Part shown: positions 1 through 7,230 of the stretch, in pieces
Layout: every line of letters begins with the position of its first letter
How positions within the stretch are numbered: the first letter of the stretch is position 1
IMG/VR virus record: IMGVR_UViG_3300027668_000110
Location: 1-22,962 of that record
Direction: 5' to 3' (one strand)
Source of the DNA: a virus
DNA length: 22,962 nt
Translations under genes and position numbers: made by a program
Notes under the pieces: model-generated
What the model was told of the DNA's origin: nothing
Seen by the model: only the letters and a program-made list of their open reading frames with translations
Databases searched by the model: none

Positions 1-199
1 GATTTTCTTGTATTCTAGCTATGTATCCAATTTGATTTTTTAAATGAGTATCGTTTATGATGGCAATTTGATCTCTGTTTTTATCAATAGTCTCTGTAAG
101 ACTTACGATATACTTAACGCCCGTAAACGTTCCAACTAAAATCGATATTATTACCGGTATCATTACAAAGTTTTTCTTTAATAATTCTGCTATTGACAT
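1..199 (-). CDS. Small membrane-anchored protein, C-terminus cut by window edge
   Basis: The reading frame opens with ATG at 199-197 and stays open to the left edge, giving 66 visible residues. The N-terminus is short and basic (MSIAELLKKN). It is followed by one hydrophobic segment at about residues 11-30 (FVMIPVIISILVGTFTGVKY) and then a polar, probably helical stretch with many Asp, Asn, Lys and Gln residues (TETIDKNRDQIAIIND). This predicts a single-pass inner-membrane protein with a coiled-coil tail. The ATG lies inside the last codons of the upstream cysteine-rich gene (10-base overlap), so translation is probably coupled. I do not recognise the family. A holin accessory, spanin-like or signalling role is possible, but nothing in the sequence decides between them. 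Confidence 0.6.
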   Translation of the reverse strand, partial: MSIAELLKKNFVMIPVIISILVGTFTGVKYIVSLTETIDKNRDQIAIINDTHLKNQIGYIARIQEN

Positions 200-351
200 G
201 ACAAACATTCCTCATATTCAATTTCTTTTTTTTCTTCATGATCACATTTTTTACAACCACATACGTCCATTAAAGGTGTATAATGATCTGCTTTTATTTT
301 ATATTCTTCACAATGACATCCGCAGCCACAAGTTTTACATTTTACAAACAT
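190..351 (-). CDS. 53-aa cysteine-rich protein (putative metal-binding)
   Basis: This small gene runs from ATG at 351-349 to TAG at 192-190. Of its 53 residues, ten are Cys: a dense N-terminal cluster (VKCKTCGCGCHCEEY, Cys 5, 8, 10, 12, 14 with His13), then CGCKKCDH near the middle and CLSC at the C-terminus. The CxxC spacing suggests a small zinc-ribbon or metallothionein-like fold; metal binding is inferred, not shown. It starts 4 bases after the stop of another tiny cysteine-rich gene and overlaps the next gene by 10 bases, so it sits in the tail of the replication operon. Cys 5, 8, 12, 14 and His13 match positions in its upstream neighbour exactly, which suggests a tandem duplication. Function is unknown. 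Confidence 0.65.
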   Translation of the reverse strand: MFVKCKTCGCGCHCEEYKIKADHYTPLMDVCGCKKCDHEEKKEIEYEECLSCQ

Positions 352-355
352 TTAA

Positions 356-478
356 TTATCTCCAAAATTGCCACCATTTTTTATCGGAATCTTTTACGCA
401 ATAACAAATACGACAGCCTTTAATTCCAGGCCCATTACAATGGCACTCCATCTCACATTGTTTACAAATTTTTTCCAT
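356..478 (-). CDS. 40-aa cysteine-rich protein (putative metal-binding)
   Basis: This tiny gene runs from ATG at 478-476 to TAA at 358-356. The 40-residue product has seven Cys, in the pattern CKQCEMECHC (Cys 5, 8, 12, 14 and His13) followed by CRICYC (Cys 22, 25, 27). It ends in a Trp-rich basic tail (KKWWQFWR). The Cys/His spacing suggests a zinc or other metal knuckle. The C-terminal WWxxWR could bind membrane or nucleic acid, which is speculation. It lies 45 bases after the DNA polymerase stop and 4 bases before the second Cys-rich gene. No Shine-Dalgarno is evident; instead a short hairpin ends two bases before the start codon. Coding status rests on the shared Cys pattern with its neighbour and the tight packing. 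Confidence 0.55.
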   Translation of the reverse strand: MEKICKQCEMECHCNGPGIKGCRICYCVKDSDKKWWQFWR

Positions 479-480
479 AA

Positions 481-498
481 TCTGATTATTTTATCAGA
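481..498 (-). other. Hairpin immediately upstream of the 40-aa Cys-rich gene
   Basis: TCTGAT at 481-486 and ATCAGA at 493-498 form a perfect 6-bp stem with a 6-base loop. The RNA hairpin would end two bases before the start codon at 478. No U-run follows it on the minus strand, so it is not a standard terminator. It may instead protect or hide the start codon of the tiny gene. With this AT content a 6-bp stem could arise by chance. Confidence 0.3.
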
Positions 499-523
499 AA
501 ATGTCGTCCAGGAAAGTTTTTTA

Positions 524-2461
524 TTATTTAATTTCGCCCCAATTGGGTCCAGATTCATAGTCTACTTTGTTAGGTACTTCTAGATCTACTGCAGTTTCCA
601 TAATATGTTTTATTTTTTCAGCCTGCTCTTCTGATTCTACAGAAAAATCTAATTCATCATGTATTTGTATATGAGCCAGTAAACCGTCTTTATACAACTC
701 TACCATGGCTTTTTTAGTCATGTCGGCAGCACTACCTTGAATTAATTTATTTAAAGCTTTGTAAGTAAAAGCTCTCCTAGCTGGATTGTTATGCCAATAG
801 TTTTTCTTAGGTTTACCTTCTTTATCTTTAATAATATTTTCTTCAAAATCTTTTAATACTGGACCCATATCTTGAAGTTCTTTCATACGTTCTTCATCTT
901 CTGCAGGAACATAAGTTCCCCAATCGTCACCTCTAAGTACAGGTTCATATTTAGGAAATCTACAACGTCTACCCAATATGGTTTTAATTACACCCTTACT
1001 GGCTGCTGCATTCATTGCTTTGTTAGTAAGTTGTTTTACAAAAGGTGCATTCTCATGATATTTTTTAAATAATTCTTCAGCTTTATCTTTTGTTAAATCT
1101 AATTCATTCATAAGTTTAGCTTTACCCATACCGTAAAAAAGACCTAAGTTAATTACTTTAGCTTGTGATCTAGGTATCTCAGCCATATCTGCTACAATTT
1201 TGTGAAAGTCTGTATTAGGATCATTTTCATATGAGTCTGCAATAGTATTAACAGAAGGTAATTCAAATTGTAATGAGTAGTGTGCTACAAGTCTTGGTTC
1301 CTGTTGCGAGTAGTCAAACGTACCCCACTTGCAACCTTTGTCCGGAATAAATAAAGATCTAATTAAAGGTCCTGTTTCTGGATCCTTAGCAGGTATCTGT
1401 TGTAAATTAGGATTAGAATAAGAAAATCTTCCGGTAACTGTTCCTCCATCGTCAGATCTAATTTGATTTATATCTGCATGAATACGTCCTTTGTGTTCAT
1501 GTTTAATAATAGAGTCTATAAAAGTTGTCCTAACCTTGTTTATTTTTCTAGCTTCTGCTATCATTCTAACTACAGGATGTTTATGATTTACAAGAAAATT
1601 TTTAGTAAAGGATGGTTCGCCTGATTTCTCAGTTTTGGAATACTCTAAATTTAATTTATCAAAAAGTGGTGCAATTGATCTTGCAGCCATTAGTTGAATA
1701 TCTATTCCTGTTTCTATTTTTATTTGGTGGATTAAGTTTTCTTCTTTTAATGCTAATGCTGTCTTCAGTGTATGAGCTTTTTGAACGTCTACTTTTACAC
1801 CGTAAAACCTCATGTCAACAAGACATGGAAACAGTTCAGTCTCAAGATCAAAAACTTTTTTAAGATCTTGCTCTTTAATTATTTCTTTTAATTTTTGCCA
1901 AAGCTCTAATGTAAGAACTGCATCTTGTTCTGCGTAAGATCCAACTTCCATAGCTGGCAGTCTCCACATATCTGCTTTAGGATCTAAGCCTCTTTCTTTA
2001 GCTGCTTTATTTAACAGAGCTTCATTCTTACCTTTACTTAAATATTTCCATGACATTGAATTTAAAGTATATGAGAATCTATTCTCATCAATCAATGATG
2101 ATGCAATCATGGTATCTATTATTAAACCATTGATTTTTATACCTAAATGTCTTATCCAAGATACGTCATACATTGCATTATGAAATATTTTGGTAGCAGG
2201 AGTTTCACAAACATGTGTAAACCATTCTAAAACTTTTTTCTTTTCCATGTTAGGTCCTGCTTCATGAGCTATTGGATAATAACCTTTCCAACCTTCTACA
2301 GCTACAGCTATACCTACAACTTCACCATTACCTATGATGGCTCCTGAACCTTTACTTTTTAAATCTGGATCTCTTGTTTCTAAGTCAATAGCAATCTCTT
2401 TATGCTTTGATAGATCAGGAAATTCTGTAGGTTGTAACCACTCAGTTTGAGGTATAATCAT
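524..2461 (-). CDS. polA: Family A DNA polymerase with 3'-5' exonuclease (Leu762-type)
   Basis: This is the phage replicative DNA polymerase, 645 aa, of E. coli Pol I/T7 type but without a 5'-3' exonuclease domain. The proofreading domain comes first and looks intact: Exo I IDLET (Asp26, Glu28), Exo II HNAMYD (about 94-99) and Exo III YAEQD (176-180). The polymerase domain has TGRFSYSNPNLQQIP (about 343-357), motif A DYSQQEP (Asp383), motif B RSQAKVINLGLFYG (Arg431, Lys435, Tyr443) and motif C HDE (601-603). Aligned by eye to Pol I, the Phe762 position is Leu439 (INLG instead of INFG). Leu762 polymerases are a known, abundant class in marine virus surveys. The start overlaps the DUF3310 stop as ATGA, so the two are translationally coupled. 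Catalytic residues are all present. Confidence 0.97.
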   Translation of the reverse strand: MIIPQTEWLQPTEFPDLSKHKEIAIDLETRDPDLKSKGSGAIIGNGEVVGIAVAVEGWKGYYPIAHEAGPNMEKKKVLEWFTHVCETPATKIFHNAMYDVSWIRHLGIKINGLIIDTMIASSLIDENRFSYTLNSMSWKYLSKGKNEALLNKAAKERGLDPKADMWRLPAMEVGSYAEQDAVLTLELWQKLKEIIKEQDLKKVFDLETELFPCLVDMRFYGVKVDVQKAHTLKTALALKEENLIHQIKIETGIDIQLMAARSIAPLFDKLNLEYSKTEKSGEPSFTKNFLVNHKHPVVRMIAEARKINKVRTTFIDSIIKHEHKGRIHADINQIRSDDGGTVTGRFSYSNPNLQQIPAKDPETGPLIRSLFIPDKGCKWGTFDYSQQEPRLVAHYSLQFELPSVNTIADSYENDPNTDFHKIVADMAEIPRSQAKVINLGLFYGMGKAKLMNELDLTKDKAEELFKKYHENAPFVKQLTNKAMNAAASKGVIKTILGRRCRFPKYEPVLRGDDWGTYVPAEDEERMKELQDMGPVLKDFEENIIKDKEGKPKKNYWHNNPARRAFTYKALNKLIQGSAADMTKKAMVELYKDGLLAHIQIHDELDFSVESEEQAEKIKHIMETAVDLEVPNKVDYESGPNWGEIK

Positions 2462-2706
2462 TTTTTCTTTTTAAGGTCTTTCATTTTTAAAATTTCTAAT
2501 TCACAATAATGAATTACTTTTTCTAAATCCTGTATTCCATTTTTGTTCATGTAACGACAGACATATTTAATAACACAACCTTGAAAGAAACTCAAGTCGT
2601 TGTGTGATATAAATTCATAGGGTTGAATTTTAAAATTTTTATAATGTGATCCACCGATTTGTTTATTTTGTGGAAATGTATCTTCAAACATATCTTTATG
2701 TGTCAT
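2458..2706 (-). CDS. DUF3310-family small protein
   Basis: The 82-residue protein shows the hallmark of the DUF3310 (SaV-like) phage family: GGSHYKNFKIQPYEFI at 18-33, then FQGCVIKYVCRYMNKNG and DLEKVIHYCELEI. This matches the usual GGSHY..IQPxEFI...G.VIKYV.R...K.G..DL.K..HY pattern. The family is common in phage replication regions. It has sometimes been labelled nucleotide-kinase-like, but its biochemical role is not established. The product is close to full domain length plus a Lys-rich tail (DLKKKK). It is stitched into the replication operon by ATGA overlaps at both ends, with the UvrD-like helicase upstream and the DNA polymerase downstream, which suggests co-expression with the replisome. 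Confidence 0.9.
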   Translation of the reverse strand: MTHKDMFEDTFPQNKQIGGSHYKNFKIQPYEFISHNDLSFFQGCVIKYVCRYMNKNGIQDLEKVIHYCELEILKMKDLKKKK

Positions 2707-4136
2707 AGCTGGTATCCTTTTCTTTTTATTTTTGCTTTTAATTTATACAGGTTATTTCTTGCTCTAGTAGTTCCTACGTACCAAACTCTATGTTCTTCAT
2801 CTTGTTTGTTCTGACTCTTTTTAATTGCTTTAAGAATCTTATCTCCCATATCTAAACATAGAATTACATTATCTTCTTCTCCACCTTTTGCTGCGTGTAT
2901 AGTGGACAACCATATTCTTGCAGGTTCATTTAAATTCTCTCCGTTATCTAACATATTTTTTATATACAATTTTTCTTTTTCATCAGCTAATGTAAAAGCT
3001 TCATACCAACCTGTCATATGATCCCATTGAGGATTTTCTATATATTCATTTATATCTTTTATAACTTTGTCTTCTAATATTTTTCCTTTAGTCCACAATT
3101 CATAATTCATTGCTGCTTTGTACAAAGATACTTTTAAACTTTTACCTTTGTTGGTTTCAAAAAATAAATTTTTCTTTCTAAGTTCTTCATCTACTTTCAT
3201 AAGTCTAGATATCGTTCTTGATAAGATTAACCATTTTCCTTTGTTTAAATCTACTTGACCTAAATTAGCTATTTCAGACGATTCTCCGACAAAATCACGA
3301 GGATAATAGTTTTTTTGCTTCCTGATGCCCATAATTCTCTCAATAGGCTTCTGTGACTCTTCCTGGACCATTAAAGAGATCCTTTTTGAGTACATTAAAA
3401 CTCTTTCTTTCGCAGGTTCTTGTATAAATCTATCTACATCTGCACCAGCCCAGGCAAAAATAGCTTGGTCATCATCACCAGCCAGGTACATATCTTCTGC
3501 TTTTGTTTTTAATACATCAAATAATTTCCATTGTAGAGGTGATAAATCTTGAGCTTCATCTATAAATACAGCTTTAAAAGTTGGAAAATCTGGATCATCT
3601 TTTTTCTTAATTGTTAAATCTACAATATCATTAAAGTCATATAGTTTTTTTTTATCTTTATAGTTTTTTAAATTATCATTAATGTATTTTAAAGTAGACC
3701 ATTTAATATCTTTACCGTTGTGTTCATTTAAATCGTATTCTTCTTCTATGGTTGTGCATCTGTTAATCGATTTGTGAATTATTTGAAAATAAGGATTGTC
3801 ACAAGTTAAAAAATTTACTTCATCTTTATTATATTTATCTACGTACTTAACTTTAATATTAATTTTCTTACCAAAGTTTTCATAATGAAAAGGTTGCATA
3901 ATATCTTGTTCTTTTAATTTTAAAAAATGAAAACAAAATGCATGTAGTGTTTGAAAGTAAGGTAAGTTCTTGTCATCTGAAGGCATTCTTTTTTTAGCTT
4001 CTCCTGCTGCCTTTCTACTAAAAGCAAAGTATCCTATTTTATGTAAAGGTACACCTGTTCTAGCATAAGCTTTAGCTCTACTAATTAATTTATAAGTTTT
4101 ACCTGTTCCTGGTGGTCCATAGTATTTATAAATCAT
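2703..4136 (-). CDS. UvrD/PcrA-like superfamily 1 DNA helicase
   Basis: This is an ATP-dependent helicase that probably unwinds DNA at the phage fork or in repair. SF1 motifs appear in order: Walker A GPPGTGKT (7-14), FAFSRKAAGEAKKRM (motif Ia region, 37-51), FQTLHAF (61-67), Walker B FIDEAQD (191-197), motif III AGDDDQAIFAWAGA (219-232), motif IV LILSR (303-307), motif V STIHAAKGGE (411-420) and motif VI YVGTTRAR (453-460). At 477 aa it is much shorter than host UvrD/PcrA (about 720 aa), so accessory 1B/2B domains are reduced; in size it is closer to phage T4 Dda, although the motif III sequence is UvrD-like. ATGA overlaps couple it to the primase gene upstream and the DUF3310 gene downstream. 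Confidence 0.95.
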   Translation of the reverse strand: MIYKYYGPPGTGKTYKLISRAKAYARTGVPLHKIGYFAFSRKAAGEAKKRMPSDDKNLPYFQTLHAFCFHFLKLKEQDIMQPFHYENFGKKINIKVKYVDKYNKDEVNFLTCDNPYFQIIHKSINRCTTIEEEYDLNEHNGKDIKWSTLKYINDNLKNYKDKKKLYDFNDIVDLTIKKKDDPDFPTFKAVFIDEAQDLSPLQWKLFDVLKTKAEDMYLAGDDDQAIFAWAGADVDRFIQEPAKERVLMYSKRISLMVQEESQKPIERIMGIRKQKNYYPRDFVGESSEIANLGQVDLNKGKWLILSRTISRLMKVDEELRKKNLFFETNKGKSLKVSLYKAAMNYELWTKGKILEDKVIKDINEYIENPQWDHMTGWYEAFTLADEKEKLYIKNMLDNGENLNEPARIWLSTIHAAKGGEEDNVILCLDMGDKILKAIKKSQNKQDEEHRVWYVGTTRARNNLYKLKAKIKRKGYQL

Positions 4137-5752
4137 ATAATATCTTCTTCACTTTTAAACTCTACTGTCTCATGAACATCTTCATCCTTTTCAAAGAATT
4201 TCAAAGGTAGTCTCAGAGTTTTTAATGGAGGAAATATTTTACTCTTTGAATCCTTACCTGGAAATCTTTTACTGTGATCAAACTTAGCTTCCTCTTCTGG
4301 ATTTTTACTTGGAAATAAATCTTTAATCATTAAAGAAGTTTTAGCTGAAGACTCTTTCCACTCATAAGTTTTAATATCATCATAGAATGAAGTGAATAAA
4401 AAGTATGCATGGTCATCATCCAGTAAAGGTCTACCACTTTGAAATGAACTGTATTGTTTTGCTGCTGGTTCATTAATGTATCTATGTAAATGATTCATCA
4501 ACACATCAGATGGATTTGTACCTTCGGCTGGTTCAAGAACATCTATTTTATTTCCTTCAAATAAAGATTTTATAATTTCATGAAAGTCATTACCTTTTAT
4601 TTGAGGCGGAACTACATGAGCTTGCTCCATTATTACTGCTCTTAATTCTTTTTGACTTTCTATCTTGTGAATATTTTTAGCATGTATTTGTTTAGTTTCT
4701 CCATTTTCTTTCTCTATAGTAAAATACCATTCTGGCGTTGGTTTTATATTTAATTTTTGTAAAGCTGATAACATAGGCCATCTAGGTTTATTATCAGATA
4801 TAATTCCAAACTTTCTTTTTACACAAACTGATTTTACACATGCAGGTGCTATTAAAGGATCATTACAAGTATGTCCTTTGGTATCTTTACTCCAACTCTT
4901 TACCTTTGCATTAACATGAATGTCAGTCCAGTTACTATCAAACTCAAAATATTTTCTAGCAGCTTCTATAATTTTTCCTTGCCACTTATCTGGATATTTT
5001 TTTTTAGCAAAAACCATGTAGTTATATAAAAATCTATCTCTACCATCTTTCATTACTTCTTTAGTTAAAATTCCTAAACAAGGTGGGCCATCATCAAACT
5101 CTTTATCTCCCCCTGTCAATTCATCTTTAATTATTTTTTCATTAATTCCTTTTAGCTGTTCTTTAGTTTGAGCATTTGCAATAACAACTTTTATAAACAT
5201 ATCTAAATCCATCTCTTCACCATTTGGAAGTAATGCTCTTCTAGATTTATTATTGTAAGGTAAGTTTAAAAAGTTACCGTTTGTTTTTGCTCCATCAGCA
5301 TTTTCTCCAAGTGTAGTTTGTTTTGGAAAAATTTCTGTATTGATTGGTAGCTTGAATAAGAATAAAACTTGTTCCAAAAATTCCCTTATCTCTTTTGCCT
5401 TAACGTATTCAGTGGTGAACACATATAAATGTAGTCCACCACTTTTTGACAGGACAGGAATTATTGGGAGATTTTTCTCTTCAATAATTTTTAAATAAAA
5501 TTGTCTATCTATAGGATACTTATCTACATCAATAGCACCAAACCTTGCTTTACCTTCGTCAGTACAAGGTTGAATTCCAATAGATTTGTTTCCTTTTAAA
5601 TGTTCTTCATAGTCTATTTGTGTAACAGGAATACCAGACCATTCATGTGGGTATCTTTTTTTACCTGTTTCTGAGTCTATATAACCTTCATTGGTTTTAC
5701 ATACTCCATAATTTCTTTTTAAGCCCTCAAAATATTTTATATAATCTTTCAT
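4133..5752 (-). CDS. Archaeo-eukaryotic-type (AEP) DNA primase, TOTE-like
   Basis: This is a probable RNA/DNA primer-synthesising enzyme of the AEP (PrimPol) superfamily. The N-terminal 190 residues carry the AEP triad: FGAIDVDKYP (Asp75, Asp77), SKSGGLHLYVF (Ser104, His108) and NTEIFPKQ (Glu140). The opening YFEGLKRNYGV and the HLKGNKSIGIQP segment resemble primases of TOTE conflict systems and related phage proteins; this sub-family call is less certain. A middle region (about 210-320) has four Cys (225, 296, 305, 310) preceding a KRKFGI segment and may form a metal- or Fe-S-binding PriL/PriCT-like module. The C-terminal 200 residues have no recognisable helicase motifs, so unwinding must come from neighbours. 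An AGGA ribosome-binding site lies 5 bases before the ATG. A TTGACA-N16-TATATA pattern straddles the start. Confidence 0.85.
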   Translation of the reverse strand: MKDYIKYFEGLKRNYGVCKTNEGYIDSETGKKRYPHEWSGIPVTQIDYEEHLKGNKSIGIQPCTDEGKARFGAIDVDKYPIDRQFYLKIIEEKNLPIIPVLSKSGGLHLYVFTTEYVKAKEIREFLEQVLFLFKLPINTEIFPKQTTLGENADGAKTNGNFLNLPYNNKSRRALLPNGEEMDLDMFIKVVIANAQTKEQLKGINEKIIKDELTGGDKEFDDGPPCLGILTKEVMKDGRDRFLYNYMVFAKKKYPDKWQGKIIEAARKYFEFDSNWTDIHVNAKVKSWSKDTKGHTCNDPLIAPACVKSVCVKRKFGIISDNKPRWPMLSALQKLNIKPTPEWYFTIEKENGETKQIHAKNIHKIESQKELRAVIMEQAHVVPPQIKGNDFHEIIKSLFEGNKIDVLEPAEGTNPSDVLMNHLHRYINEPAAKQYSSFQSGRPLLDDDHAYFLFTSFYDDIKTYEWKESSAKTSLMIKDLFPSKNPEEEAKFDHSKRFPGKDSKSKIFPPLKTLRLPLKFFEKDEDVHETVEFKSEEDII

Positions 5753-5765
5753 ACAATCCTGTCAA
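5738..5765 (-). promoter_or_regulatory. TTGACA-N16-TATATA motif straddling the primase start
   Basis: On the minus strand, TTGACA (5765-5760) is followed 16 bases later by TATATA (5743-5738). The same spacing and hexamers occur at 7231-7258 and, with one change, on the plus strand at 7599-7626. It lies just after a terminator-like hairpin, where a new transcript would be expected to begin. However, the primase ATG (5752-5750) falls inside the spacer, so transcription would start about 20 bases into the gene, and no alternative in-frame start lies nearby. It may be a decoy, an operator-like copy, or coincidence. Confidence 0.35.
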
Positions 5766-5785
5766 AGTTTGTTTTTTGTATTAAA

Positions 5786-5813
5786 AGGTGGCGTTAGTCT
5801 CCCGACGCCACCT
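5786..5813 (-). terminator. Probable intrinsic terminator after the 262-aa gene
   Basis: AGGTGGCGT at 5786-5794 pairs perfectly with ACGCCACCT at 5805-5813: a 9-bp GC-rich stem with a 10-base loop in otherwise very AT-rich DNA. On the minus strand the hairpin is followed by TTTTAATA, a short U-run. It lies 25 bases past the stop of the 262-aa gene and before the primase gene, so it would end or attenuate the early transcript there. The U-run is short, so partial read-through into the primase operon is likely. Confidence 0.75.
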
Positions 5814-5814
5814 C

Positions 5815-5838
5815 CACTTGCAAGTGTCCCTAAAGGGA
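5815..5838 (-). repeat. Two adjacent short palindromes next to the terminator
   Basis: CACTTGCAAGTG (5815-5826) is a perfect 12-base palindrome. It is followed directly by TCCCTAAAGGGA (5827-5838), a 5-bp stem with a 2-base loop. They fill the whole gap between the 262-aa gene stop (5841-5839) and the terminator hairpin. They may be extra hairpins that stabilise the 3' end, or a protein-binding site. Which of these cannot be told from sequence. Confidence 0.5.
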
Positions 5839-6627
5839 TTAGATAATATCTTTTTTAGTTTTATCAGCTTCAACCTTTTCGTACTTAGGTTGAGTAGAAC
5901 CTTTAGATACTTCTCTCTGTAACTTTTGACCTGCTTGGTATAACTCAGCATCTTCAGGGCTAGACACAACATCTAACATTTTTACAAAAGAAGGCTTATA
6001 CACATGCCAGTTCTTATCTCCCCAACTCTTACCTGCTGTTTTTAATTTAAACACAGCTGTAAAAGATGCAGGTTGAAACGAACCTTTAGCGTCTACCATT
6101 CTTAAATTTGAAATCATATCATTCAAATCTCTTCCTGGAGTTAAGTTAGAAGACCTCATAGGTATTACAGCAGATCTAGATCCATTTTCTAAAATAGCTA
6201 TTGCATAGAAGTACATTGTCTTCTCTACATAGTTACCATTAGATAATCTATATCTACCACCTTTTTCCTCAACAGCATCTGCTGGTGGGTTAAGGTGTGT
6301 TCCTACTGGTGCTGCGGTACTATCTCCTCTTTCTTGCCATTCAGGGTACCTAGTTTGAAAGTGAGATACAACTATATCTAAACCTTTCTCACCGCTGACT
6401 AAACTACCAAAACTGGATGCATAAATCATTCCAGGTTGAGCGCCTTCAACGTACTTTGCACTTCTTGAATTGCATTCTGGAGATAATTGATGAAGGATTT
6501 TCAAGATAGGTGTTGACCTATCACTTGATTGCATCTCTTCAGTCCCTTTACCAGAGTCTGCTCTTAGGTTGATTGTTGATAATGCTCCTGCATCATCTTT
6601 CTTGACCATTGTACTTTGTGTACTCAT
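5839..6627 (-). CDS. Replication-module protein, possible ssDNA-binding-like
   Basis: This 262-aa protein is of uncertain family. After a disordered N-terminus (about 1-38), it has PILKILHQLSPECN (40-53), YVEGAQPGMIYA (59-70) and a beta-rich core with GLDIVVSHFQTRYPEW (82-97). Next comes a YFYAIAIL strand, then a lysine-rich end. This layout resembles phage proteins annotated as single-stranded-DNA-binding or recombination-associated, and its place between early genes and the primase fits such a role. That assignment is by general pattern only. The start is supported by AGGA five bases before the ATG. The gene is followed by tandem hairpins, so it probably ends an early transcript and may be expressed at a higher level than the primase operon. 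Confidence 0.75.
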   Translation of the reverse strand: MSTQSTMVKKDDAGALSTINLRADSGKGTEEMQSSDRSTPILKILHQLSPECNSRSAKYVEGAQPGMIYASSFGSLVSGEKGLDIVVSHFQTRYPEWQERGDSTAAPVGTHLNPPADAVEEKGGRYRLSNGNYVEKTMYFYAIAILENGSRSAVIPMRSSNLTPGRDLNDMISNLRMVDAKGSFQPASFTAVFKLKTAGKSWGDKNWHVYKPSFVKMLDVVSSPEDAELYQAGQKLQREVSKGSTQPKYEKVEADKTKKDII

Positions 6628-6655
6628 ATATATCCTATTGGGTTATCGTTTATTA

Positions 6656-7201
6656 TTACTTACTTTTTATCTTAGTTTGATTTCCATCAAACGTCCAAAA
6701 TAGATCAGCAGGAATTTCTTTACCTTTAGTATGAACTTCCTCCATCACTACTCTTAAAGTGGACGGGTGAACCTTCTCTTCTTGAGTAGGTTCATAGCCC
6801 TGTCCCTTTGCAAGGGTAGCATATTCTGCAGCCTTGGTTTCCTCGTCACGACCAAATGATACTGTAATATTATTTTTTATAATATCACCTAAGCCGTTAT
6901 CTCGAAGCCATTGTACGCACTCACCTTTTCTATCAGCTTTCATGGTGGTGCTGAAAACTTTTTTTACAGACAGTTCAGAACCATCTTGTAACTTTAAACT
7001 TTTTAGATTCATCTCTTCCATTAGTTTTGGAATAACGACTGTACTAAAATGTTTCTCGTCTTCTTTTAAATCTTTAATTCTATCTTCGTTGGATTTTATC
7101 TGTCGTTGAATAGATACTAATTTTTCAACCTCTTCAGATAGTTTTTTTGGATCTATTATATTGCTTTGATCAGGAGCATCTTGTCTTAAGTTAATTGACA
7201 T
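6656..7201 (-). CDS. Coiled-coil protein of unknown function, early/replication module
   Basis: This 181-aa protein has a predicted coiled coil from about residue 17 to 65 (charged heptad-like segment EEVEKLVSIQRQIKSNEDRI onward). A compact C-terminal region follows, with MNLKSLKLQDGSEL, ITVSFGRDEETKAAEY and FWTFDGNQTKI. I do not recognise a named family. The coil followed by a small beta-rich region is seen in several phage proteins of unknown function. The start is good: AGAGGA lies 9 bases before the ATG, and a TTGACA-N16-TATATA promoter lies just upstream. It sits 28 bases before the 262-aa gene, with which it shares a short N-terminal INLR-x-D peptide. Probably an early-expressed DNA-metabolism or host-interaction protein; this is context only. 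Confidence 0.8.
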   Translation of the reverse strand: MSINLRQDAPDQSNIIDPKKLSEEVEKLVSIQRQIKSNEDRIKDLKEDEKHFSTVVIPKLMEEMNLKSLKLQDGSELSVKKVFSTTMKADRKGECVQWLRDNGLGDIIKNNITVSFGRDEETKAAEYATLAKGQGYEPTQEEKVHPSTLRVVMEEVHTKGKEIPADLFWTFDGNQTKIKSK

Positions 7202-7230
7202 ATTATTTATTCCTCTCTTTCATACCTAGA

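Noticed and set aside
198-583. Plus-strand frames across the left-end small genes
   Set aside because: The minus strand here carries two Cys-patterned genes and a membrane protein coupled by overlaps; the plus-strand frames are rich in Phe, Ile and Asn, as expected from antisense AT-rich DNA.
4133-5752. A TOTE anti-phage conflict system
   Set aside because: Only the primase-like part is present. No fused helicase or endonuclease lies beside it and the gene is embedded in a phage replication operon.
5781-5972. 63-codon minus-strand frame over the end of the 262-aa gene
   Set aside because: It runs through the terminator hairpins and is out of frame with the supported gene; its basic composition is typical of a shadow frame.
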